Source: Betaproteobacteria bacterium (lineage in GTDB: Bacteria > Pseudomonadota > Gammaproteobacteria > Burkholderiales > Casimicrobiaceae). Taken from it: DNA of 30,526 nucleotides. Positions 24,462-30,526 of this stretch are shown here, piece by piece. The DNA is taken from positions 1-30,526 of the forward strand of contig VBDA01000152.1 in the NCBI GenBank assembly GCA_005883655.1, given 5' to 3'. Positions within the stretch are counted from its first letter, which is position 1, and the number at the start of each line of letters is the position of its first letter. The notes under the pieces are model-generated. The model was not told the origin of the DNA, searched no databases, and saw only the letters and a list, made by a program, of their open reading frames with translations. Made by a program: the position numbers and the translations under genes.

Positions 24462-25397
24462 CTACGTTATTTCGCTGAAAAGCCGCTTCTTGATCGTGTC
24501 CAGGAACGTGAGCTTGCGCTTCCGCGGCGCGATGTCGCGAATGGCTTTTTGCAGCGCGAACACACTTTGCGGGCGTTCGAGCGGGTCGAGACGAAGGCAC
24601 CAGTCGATCACCTCCAGCACATTGTCGGAGTACGCGCCGGCCCAGATTTTCTTCGCCGAAACGAGATGATCTTCCGCCAGCCGCGCGTCGGCGGCTTGCG
24701 GCGCGAAAGCTGCGAGGCAGGCAAACATGCTCGCGCCAATGCCGTAGACGTCGGTCCACGGTCCGAGCCTCTCCGGATCGCGATATTGTTCCGGCGCCGC
24801 GAACCCGGGCGTATACATCGGCGCGAGCTTGGGGCGCGCCGATGTCAGCGTCTGCCGCGCGGCGCCGAAATCGAGCAGCACCGGCGTGCCGTCGGTGCGC
24901 AGGTACACGTTTGCCGGTTTGATGTCGAGATGCAGCAGCTTGTGAGTGTGCACTTCGCGCAAGCCGTTCAACAGGTGCATGAACACGTGCCGCACGAGCC
25001 GTTCCGACATCTGATCCTGACGAAGCTGGATCTGCTGCTGCAGCGTGCGGCCGCGCTCATAGCGCATCACCATATAGACGGTTTCGTTGGCGCGGAAGAA
25101 GTTGAGCACTCGCACAACGTTCGGATGGTTGATCTTGGCGAGCGCGCGGCCTTCCTCGAAAAAGCATTTCATTCCATATCGGAACGAGGTCAGGTTTTCC
25201 GCCGAACTTGCGCGCACGATGTCGCCTTCGGTGCGCAACACCAGCGATGCCGGCAGGTATTCCTTGATCGCCACCGGGGCGCCGGTGTCGTCGAATGCGC
25301 GATAAACGATCGAGAAGCCACCACGGCTGATCTGGCGATCGACTCGATAGTTGAGCAACTGGTAACCGGTGGGAAGTGCCTGATTGGTGACGCCCAT
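24462..25397 (-). CDS. Hanks-type serine/threonine protein kinase, soluble
   Basis: A 311-residue protein that is essentially a bare kinase domain: glycine loop ISRGGFSIVYRAF, VAIKEYLP (ATP lysine), catalytic loop HLDIKPANVYL, metal DFGAARQ, and AAPEQYRD in the P+1 region. The catalytic loop has HLD instead of HRD, so it is a non-RD kinase that may not need activation-loop phosphorylation. There is no transmembrane or PASTA segment, unlike PknB types. The ATG at 25397 has no clear Shine-Dalgarno sequence, and a GCGGC/GCCGC hairpin (25404-25417) sits six bases upstream and could limit translation. It heads the run with PP2C, dnaQ, ppk and sixA and is divergent from yicC across 166 bases. Substrates are unknown. 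Confidence 0.93.
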   Translation of the reverse strand: MGVTNQALPTGYQLLNYRVDRQISRGGFSIVYRAFDDTGAPVAIKEYLPASLVLRTEGDIVRASSAENLTSFRYGMKCFFEEGRALAKINHPNVVRVLNFFRANETVYMVMRYERGRTLQQQIQLRQDQMSERLVRHVFMHLLNGLREVHTHKLLHLDIKPANVYLRTDGTPVLLDFGAARQTLTSARPKLAPMYTPGFAAPEQYRDPERLGPWTDVYGIGASMFACLAAFAPQAADARLAEDHLVSAKKIWAGAYSDNVLEVIDWCLRLDPLERPQSVFALQKAIRDIAPRKRKLTFLDTIKKRLFSEIT

Positions 25398-25424
25398 GGG
25401 CCGGCGGCGAAAGCCGCTTTAGAC

Positions 25425-25453
25425 TTGCGTGTGAAATGGATAAGCTCTACATT
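25425..25453 (+). promoter_or_regulatory. Possible sigma-70 promoter for yicC-gmk-rpoZ-spoT
   Basis: TTGCGT (25425-25430) and TACATT (25448-25453) are separated by 17 bases in the divergent gap before yicC. The -10 matches four of six consensus positions and the -35 only the TTG part. The leader to the yicC ATG would be about 105 bases. On the minus strand TTTACT and GAGAAT, also 17 bases apart in this gap, could serve the kinase gene. These are weak calls by eye. Confidence 0.25.
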
Positions 25454-25494
25454 CTCGGCAACCCCGGCGATAAAGTAAAGATTTCATTGGTCGG

Positions 25495-25525
25495 ACGTGC
25501 ACAACGTGTGCGCAACATGTGCGCC
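25495..25525. repeat. Short direct repeats upstream of yicC
   Basis: Three imperfect copies of an ACGTGTGCGC-like unit stand nearly back to back: ACGTGCACA (25495-25503), ACGTGTGCGCA (25504-25514) and ACATGTGCGCC (25515-25525). The last two agree at 9 of 11 positions. They lie in the 166-base gap between the divergent kinase and yicC genes, 39 bases before yicC. They could be an operator array, but the sequence alone gives no regulator. Confidence 0.4.
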
Positions 25526-25563
25526 GGAGTCAGACGATTTCAACGCCGGAAGCGACCACCCCC

Positions 25564-26430
25564 ATGATATTGAGCATGACCGGCTTCGCGGCGGTCGCCG
25601 CCGAGCTGCCCGGCTGTTCGCTGACTGTGGAGTTGCGCTCGGTCAACCATCGCTATCTCGATCTACAGATCCGCCTGCCTGATGAGCTGCGTTCAATCGA
25701 ATCGGCGGTTCGAGATGTCCTCACTCTCCAATTGAAACGCGGCAAGGTCGATTGCAGGGTCGCGTTGAATCGTTCCGCACCCGGCACGACCGAGCTTGCT
25801 GTCAACGTAGAACGGGTAATCCAACTGCGTGACGCGGCAGACGAAGTGCTGCGTCACGCGCCGGATAGTATTCCACTGTCGATCGTCGAAGTCCTGCGAT
25901 GGCCGGGTGTGCTCACTGAGCCGTCTCTGGGCGCCGAAGCGCTGACTGACAAGGCACTGGCGTTGGTCAGGCAGGCGCTCGGCGATCTCGCGGCGTCGCG
26001 GTCGCGCGAGGGTGTGCAGCTGAAGCTTGCGCTCGAGGAGCGCTGTCATGGCATCGAGTTGCAGCTCGAACGCGTGGCGCCACGGGTATCGGTCATTCAC
26101 GAAGCCTATGTCGAGAAGCTTGGTGCGCGGCTCAAGGAAGCGGGGCTCGATCCGGATAACGACCGCCTGAAGCAGGAGCTTGCGCTGTTTGCGACCAAGA
26201 TCGACATTGCCGAGGAAGTCTCGCGCCTCGCAACCCACGTCGCCGAAGTGAGGCGCGTATTGGCGCATGGTGGGAGCAGCGGCAAGCGCCTCGACTTTCT
26301 GATGCAGGAGCTCAACCGTGAAGCCAATACACTTGGCTCCAAGTCCGTCGACGCAGAACTGTCTCATGCGGCGCTCGAGATCAAGGTGCTGATCGAACAA
26401 ATGCGCGAGCAGGTGCAGAACATAGAATGA
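25564..26430 (+). CDS. yicC: YicC family endoribonuclease-like protein
   Basis: A 288-residue YicC protein. Members are reported to be endoribonucleases involved in RNA turnover and stationary-phase survival. The hallmark N-terminus MILSMTGFA, the segment VELRSVNHRYLDLQIRLPDE and the C-terminal HGGSSGKRLDFLMQELNREA with TLGSKS are all present, the last being the DUF1732 motif. The ATG at 25564 is chosen because M-x-x-S-M-TGF is the family start; upstream codons in this frame are not conserved. The ribosome site is weak. The stop overlaps the gmk ATG (ATGA, 26427-26430). The gene is intact and is the first of a four-gene run ending in spoT. Confidence 0.94.
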   Translation: MILSMTGFAAVAAELPGCSLTVELRSVNHRYLDLQIRLPDELRSIESAVRDVLTLQLKRGKVDCRVALNRSAPGTTELAVNVERVIQLRDAADEVLRHAPDSIPLSIVEVLRWPGVLTEPSLGAEALTDKALALVRQALGDLAASRSREGVQLKLALEERCHGIELQLERVAPRVSVIHEAYVEKLGARLKEAGLDPDNDRLKQELALFATKIDIAEEVSRLATHVAEVRRVLAHGGSSGKRLDFLMQELNREANTLGSKSVDAELSHAALEIKVLIEQMREQVQNIE

Positions 26431-27071
26431 GGGATCGAGTGAGCTTGTCGCGCATGAGCGTTCCGGAAGGCAATCTCTTCGTGATCGCCGCGCCATCGGG
26501 CGGCGGCAAGACTAGCCTGACTCGCGCGTTGCTCGAGCGCGAACCGGGCATTCGCCTGTCGGTGTCCTACACGACGCGACCACCGCGGACCGGCGAGCAG
26601 GACGGCGTCGATTACCACTTCGTCTCGGCCGAGCGCTTTGCCGTGCTCAAGGACGGCAACGAATTTCTGGAGCACGCGCATGTGCACGGTAATTGGTACG
26701 CGACCTCGGGGACGTGGCTCAAGTCGCAGGTAAGCGCCGGCCAAGACGTGTTGCTGGAGATCGATTGGCAAGGCGCAGCGCAGGTGCGGGTACTGATCCC
26801 CGAATCGGTGCATATCTTCATCCTTCCGCCGTCGCTCGAATCGCTGGAAGAAAGACTGGTGCGGCGGGGGCAGGACGACGCCGCGACCATCGCTCGCCGG
26901 CTCGATGCAGCGCGAGAGGAAATTCGTCATTGTGTGGAGTTCAACTATGTTATTATTAATCAGGACTTTGCCTCGGCTGTCGACGACTTGACCGCGGTCG
27001 TGCGAGCGACCCGCCTGCGCACCGCACAACAACTTGCCCGGCACCAGCCGCTGATTGCCCAACTGACGTAG
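26427..27071 (+). CDS. gmk: Guanylate kinase
   Basis: Gmk phosphorylates GMP to GDP with ATP, feeding GTP and (p)ppGpp pools. The P-loop reads APSGGGKTSL (the third glycine replaces the more common alanine). SVSYTTRPPRTGEQDGVDYH binds GMP, and FLEHAHVHGNWYATS and LLEIDWQGAAQVR follow as in the family. The 214-residue length is normal. Translation could start at the ATG at 26427, overlapping the yicC stop, or at the ATG at 26454 (MSVPEGNLF), closer to the usual N-terminus. The overlap favours coupling with yicC; rpoZ follows after eight bases. Confidence 0.96.
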   Translation: MRDRVSLSRMSVPEGNLFVIAAPSGGGKTSLTRALLEREPGIRLSVSYTTRPPRTGEQDGVDYHFVSAERFAVLKDGNEFLEHAHVHGNWYATSGTWLKSQVSAGQDVLLEIDWQGAAQVRVLIPESVHIFILPPSLESLEERLVRRGQDDAATIARRLDAAREEIRHCVEFNYVIINQDFASAVDDLTAVVRATRLRTAQQLARHQPLIAQLT

Positions 27072-27079
27072 GAAGAACC

Positions 27080-27292
27080 ATGGCCCGCATCACGATCGAA
27101 GATTGTTTGACCAAGATACCCAATCGTTTTGAGCTGACGCTCGCCGCGACCAATCGCGCGCGCCAGATCAGCGCTGGCTCACAACCATTGGTCGATAGCG
27201 ACCGCGACAAGCCAACGGTCATTGCCCTGCGCGAAGTCGCCGCCGGAAAAGTCGGCATCGAGATGTTGCTCAAGCCGCCCAGCACGGTCTGA
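27080..27292 (+). CDS. rpoZ: RNA polymerase omega subunit
   Basis: A 70-residue omega subunit, which helps assemble RNA polymerase and forms part of one ppGpp-binding site in proteobacteria. MARITIEDCLTKIPNRFEL, ATNRARQI and KPTVIALREVAAGKVG are the conserved helices. The ATG at 27080 has AGGAAG a few bases upstream. It lies between gmk and spoT, the usual arrangement, which places the enzyme of (p)ppGpp metabolism next to one of its targets. Confidence 0.96.
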   Translation: MARITIEDCLTKIPNRFELTLAATNRARQISAGSQPLVDSDRDKPTVIALREVAAGKVGIEMLLKPPSTV

Positions 27293-27332
27293 CGGTCAGC
27301 CGCTAGCAGACCCTTGGGTGGGATCGCCAAAC

Positions 27333-29471
27333 ATGTCGGAAATCGCCGAATTCACCCGACATCTTGGCCACTACCTGCCACCTCCTGACGTCGCGCTGGT
27401 CGAGCGCGCGTTTGCCTTTTCCGAACAGGCGCATCAGGGCCAGTTTCGAAAATCCGGCGAACCTTATATCACCCATCCACTGGCGGTAGCCAGCATCCTG
27501 TCGCAGTGGCGGCTTGATGCGCAGGGGCTCGCCGCAGCGCTCCTCCACGACGTCATGGAGGACACCAACGTCACCAAGACCGAGATCGAGTCCTCGTTCG
27601 GCAAGCCCGTTGCCGATATGGTCGACGGAGTCTCCAAGCTCGACCAGATCGAGTTTGAATCCCGCGAGGATGCGCAAGCCGAGAACTTCCGCAAGATGCT
27701 GCTCGCAATGGCGCAGGACGTACGCGTCATCCTCATCAAGCTCGCCGACCGCCTGCACAACATGCGCACCCTCGATGCAATGGCGCCAACCCATCGCGAG
27801 CGGATCGCCCGCGAGACGCTGGATATTTACGCGCCAATCGCCAATCGCCTTGGGCTGAACGCGCTTTATCTCGACTTGCAGGAACTCTCGTTTAAGCACT
27901 TGTACCCGATGCGTTACCGCGTGCTCGCGAGAGCGATCAAATCGGCGCGCGGCAATCGGCGCGAGGTAATGAACCGCATTTTGCAATCGATCCGCGAAGG
28001 GTTGAAGCTGGCATCGATATCTGCCACCGCTACCGGGCGGGAAAAAACCGCATACAGCGTGTACAAGAAAATGCGCGAGAAGCGCTACTCGTTCTCGCAG
28101 GTGTTCGACATCTACGGCGTGCGAATCCTGGTCAAGGACGTCACCGCGTGTTACGCTGCGCTGGGTGTACTGCACAGCCAGTACAAGCCGATCCCGGGCA
28201 AGTTCAAGGACTACATCGCAATCCCGAAGGCCAACGGCTACCAATCGCTGCACACCACCCTTTTCGGACCCTTCGGCACGCCCCTCGAGGCGCAGATTCG
28301 CACTCAGGACATGCATCGCATTGCCGAGGCCGGCGTCGCCGCGCATTGGCTCTACAAGGCCGGCGGCGAGCTCGACATCGCCGAGGCGCAGCAACAGACG
28401 CATCGCTGGCTGCAGAGCCTGCTCGAGATTCAATCCGAGTCGCGCGATTCCAAGGAATTTCTGGAGCACATCAAGGGCGACCTCTTCCCGGAGGAAATCT
28501 ACGTCTTTACTCCCAAGGGGAAGATCATGGCGCTCCCGCGAGGCGCGACCGCGGTCGATTTCGCATACGCAGTACACACCGACATCGGCCACCATTGCAC
28601 TTCGGCGAGAATCAACTACGAGCTGATGCCGCTGCGAACAGAGCTCAAGAGCGGCGATCAGGTCGAGATCATGACATCGCCGACCGCGCGTCCCAACCCG
28701 TCTTGGCTCAACTTCGTCGGCACCGGCAAGGCGCGCTCGCGAATCCGGCACTTCCTTAAATCGCTGCAACAGCGTGAGTCGGCGGTGCTCGGCGAGCGCA
28801 TGCTCGAGCAGGCGCTGGCGTCGCTGAAAGTGCCATCGGAATCGGTCACCTGGGAGCGCTGGGAAGCGCTCGGACGGGAATACGGCGCCAAGAGCCGGCT
28901 CGACATCCTGGCTGATATTGGTTTGGGCAAGCGGCTGTCGTTTGTCGTCGCGCAGGCACTAACTCGCGCGTCCAGTCGGGCCGGAGCCGCCGGGGAAGAC
29001 CCGATAGCAGCTCCGGCGAAGCCGGAAGCCTTGCAGTTGCGCGGCGTCGAAGGCGTTGCCATACAGTATGGGAAGTGTTGCCGACCCATCCCGGGTGATG
29101 CCATTTTTGGCCAGTTCCGGCGCGGCCAGGGACTTCTAGTCCACACGCGCGAGTGCCAAACACTGAAAAAAAGCCGGGTCGACAGCGATCAGATAGTCGA
29201 CGTCGAGTGGGCGCCCGATATTCAGGGCGTCTTCGAGGCCGGCATCCGGCTGCTGGTCGCCGACGAGCGCGGGCTGTTGGCCAGGCTCGCGACCGAGATT
29301 TCAGACGCCGGCGCCAACATCGCGTATGTGTCCATGGAACGTCCGGACGGCGATGAGGTGGTCGCGATGTTCTTTAGCCTGCAGGTGCGGGATCGGCAGC
29401 ACCTCGCCAACGTGATGAGGGCCCTGCGGCGAATACCGGAAGTCAGGCGCGTGCAGCGCGCGAGAACATAA
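27333..29471 (+). CDS. spoT: Bifunctional (p)ppGpp synthetase/hydrolase (RelA/SpoT family)
   Basis: A 712-residue long RSH enzyme. The N-terminal HD hydrolase domain is intact: YITHPLAVASILSQW, AALLHDVMEDTNVTK and IKLADRLHNMRTL. The synthetase domain follows (REKTAYSVYKKMREKRYSF, VFDIYGVRILV, KANGYQSLHTTLFGP, EAQIRTQDMHRIAE), then a TGS domain (IYVFTPKGKIMALPRGATAV), a conserved-cysteine region (YGKCCRPIPGDAIFGQ) and a C-terminal ACT domain (GIRLLVADERGLLARLA). The intact HD motifs identify SpoT rather than a hydrolase-dead RelA. The ATG at 27333 is chosen from the usual N-terminus; the upstream part of the frame overlaps rpoZ. It is the last gene of the run and converges on the MshEN gene with 24 bases between stops. 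Confidence 0.95.
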   Translation: MSEIAEFTRHLGHYLPPPDVALVERAFAFSEQAHQGQFRKSGEPYITHPLAVASILSQWRLDAQGLAAALLHDVMEDTNVTKTEIESSFGKPVADMVDGVSKLDQIEFESREDAQAENFRKMLLAMAQDVRVILIKLADRLHNMRTLDAMAPTHRERIARETLDIYAPIANRLGLNALYLDLQELSFKHLYPMRYRVLARAIKSARGNRREVMNRILQSIREGLKLASISATATGREKTAYSVYKKMREKRYSFSQVFDIYGVRILVKDVTACYAALGVLHSQYKPIPGKFKDYIAIPKANGYQSLHTTLFGPFGTPLEAQIRTQDMHRIAEAGVAAHWLYKAGGELDIAEAQQQTHRWLQSLLEIQSESRDSKEFLEHIKGDLFPEEIYVFTPKGKIMALPRGATAVDFAYAVHTDIGHHCTSARINYELMPLRTELKSGDQVEIMTSPTARPNPSWLNFVGTGKARSRIRHFLKSLQQRESAVLGERMLEQALASLKVPSESVTWERWEALGREYGAKSRLDILADIGLGKRLSFVVAQALTRASSRAGAAGEDPIAAPAKPEALQLRGVEGVAIQYGKCCRPIPGDAIFGQFRRGQGLLVHTRECQTLKKSRVDSDQIVDVEWAPDIQGVFEAGIRLLVADERGLLARLATEISDAGANIAYVSMERPDGDEVVAMFFSLQVRDRQHLANVMRALRRIPEVRRVQRART

Positions 29472-29495
29472 CGGGAGACAATGACTTCCGATTTC

Positions 29496-30506
29496 CTAGT
29501 AAGACACCGATCCGGAAATCTGCAGCGGCCACGGGTAATTCCCCGACTGCACTCCTTGAGCGAGATAAAAGCGGTAGCTTAGCTGCGCCACCGACTCCGG
29601 ACCCGAATAAGCAGCGCGGACCGCGCCGCCGCCGGAACCGATTTCCACCGTCCGACCTATCCCCGTGACGCTCACGCGTTCGAATACGTTGGACCGGGAA
29701 TCGAAGTTCACCAGAAAGCCATTGCGATCGTTGGTTCGGGTTCGCAGGCTCGTTCCTGTGGAGACGTCGACGTAGCCACGCTGGATGTCTTGGGGAGTGA
29801 TCGTGAGCGATTGCTGCTGTTGCAGCACGTCGAGCTTAACGTAAGCACTCACCGTCGCCGAGACTCGCATCTGGGCGGATTTGGCTGAGGTCATCGCTCG
29901 CGCCTTGCCGGGCGTCAGCGACAACAGGAGCAGCGCCGCGAGCGCTGCGCTGACCAAGACACGTTGCAAGCTCAGGCCCTGAGCGACCTGTTCCTCCGAA
30001 GTATATCCCGCTTCGACCAAGGCTTCGCCGATGCGTTTTTTCGACCCACGCTGGCGACGGATGCCGTCCTGCAATTGCTCGAAAGTGATCTTGCCCGCGC
30101 TGACCAAGAGGTTACCCAGTTGTAGCGGACCGGCATGCTGGACTCCGGCTGTCCCGAGCCGCTCCTGAAAAGCGAGCAGCGCGCCAAGCTCCGGCTCAGT
30201 TAGCCAGCATTTCCTGACGAGGATCTCTCCCAGCTTTTCTCGGCCTTGTCGCTGCTCGGCCAACGCCAGATCGAGCTGCGGGCGCGTAATCCGGCCGGAC
30301 TTGACCAGCAACTCGCCGATGGGCTCGCGCGGACCGGCCGCAGTTTCAAGGATGTCTTCGACCCTGACCCATTGCGCGCAAATGCGCTCAACAAGGTGAC
30401 GCTGTTCCGGCGTCAACCCCATGGTGCCGATCAAGTCCTTCACAGGATCCTGATGCGAACTGGCGAGCGGCCCCGCTCGCGATGCCTCGTGCTTTGAAAT
30501 TGTCAT
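29496..30506 (-). CDS. Membrane protein with two MshEN-type c-di-GMP-binding modules and an exported beta-rich tail
   Basis: A 336-residue protein I do not know as a named gene. Residues 62-85, 91-114, 129-152 and 158-181 are four copies of a 24-residue LG-xx-LV-xx-G-x-(I/L)-xxxx-L-xxx(L)-xx-Q motif. They are arranged as two pairs, each with a five-residue spacer, which is the published layout of the MshEN (T2SSE_N-like) c-di-GMP-binding domain. The motifs open with PIG, KLG, QLG and RIG, so the basic first residue is kept only in the second of each pair. Residues 183-199 (VLVSAALAALLLLSLTP) are hydrophobic and followed by GKARAM, like a signal peptide with an AxA site. The last ~130 residues are beta-rich and end YPWPLQISGSVSY, like secreted pilin- or coat-type domains. 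The ATG at 30506 has AAGGA nine bases upstream. c-di-GMP binding and topology are inferred. Confidence 0.8.
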   Translation of the reverse strand: MTISKHEASRAGPLASSHQDPVKDLIGTMGLTPEQRHLVERICAQWVRVEDILETAAGPREPIGELLVKSGRITRPQLDLALAEQRQGREKLGEILVRKCWLTEPELGALLAFQERLGTAGVQHAGPLQLGNLLVSAGKITFEQLQDGIRRQRGSKKRIGEALVEAGYTSEEQVAQGLSLQRVLVSAALAALLLLSLTPGKARAMTSAKSAQMRVSATVSAYVKLDVLQQQQSLTITPQDIQRGYVDVSTGTSLRTRTNDRNGFLVNFDSRSNVFERVSVTGIGRTVEIGSGGGAVRAAYSGPESVAQLSYRFYLAQGVQSGNYPWPLQISGSVSY

Positions 30507-30526
30507 GCGCCTTTTTCCTTATTGCG

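Noticed and set aside
29490..29520. GATTTCC/GGAAATC stem between the convergent spoT and MshEN genes
   Set aside because: Seven A/T-rich pairs with a 17-base loop and no T-run on either strand; too weak for a terminator call.

Overview
The window is GC-rich chromosomal DNA. Gene content and order point to a Betaproteobacterium: pilG-H-I-J-L followed by ilvA, a gmk-rpoZ-spoT block behind yicC, and a soluble Hanks kinase with a PP2C phosphatase. I cannot name the genus from sequence alone. I see no tRNA, rRNA, CRISPR array, insertion sequence or phage gene. Coding density is high and no gap reaches 300 bases.

Layout. (1) 1-5060, minus strand: a histidine-utilisation run in the order hutU, hutD-like, hutI, hutF, then the start of an ornithine cyclodeaminase-family gene cut by the left edge. 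Several of these genes overlap at start/stop codons. hutF is broken by a frameshift and an in-frame stop, and hutD is truncated. (2) 5167-7218, minus: an EF-G-like GTPase, a paralogue rather than the main translocase. (3) 7389-16969, minus: the Chp/Pil chemosensory cluster for twitching motility (pilG, pilH, pilI, pilJ, pilL). It has a good sigma-54 promoter candidate in front of pilG and a strong intrinsic terminator behind pilL. As read, pilH and pilL are frameshifted. (4) 17053-20181: ilvA (minus) and ppx (plus), divergent. (5) 20204-25397, minus: a tightly spaced run of Ser/Thr kinase, PP2C phosphatase, dnaQ, ppk1 and sixA. ppk1 lacks about 40 nt and is out of frame. (6) 25564-29471, plus: yicC, gmk, rpoZ, spoT. 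(7) 29496-30506, minus: an unusual protein with two predicted c-di-GMP-binding MshEN modules, one hydrophobic segment and an exported-looking beta-rich tail.

How the genes work together. The Hut genes degrade histidine through urocanate, imidazolonepropionate and formiminoglutamate. The Pil/Chp genes form one signalling array that controls type IV pili. ppk, ppx, gmk, rpoZ and spoT gather polyphosphate turnover, GMP-to-GDP conversion and (p)ppGpp metabolism in about 11 kb. The last gene may connect c-di-GMP to something at the cell surface.

The two most notable observations are the double-MshEN membrane protein at the right edge and the recurrence of short frame-breaking lesions in otherwise well-preserved genes (hutF, hutD, pilL, pilH, ppk1). 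The lesions are either real gene decay or errors in the underlying assembly, and reads would have to decide.
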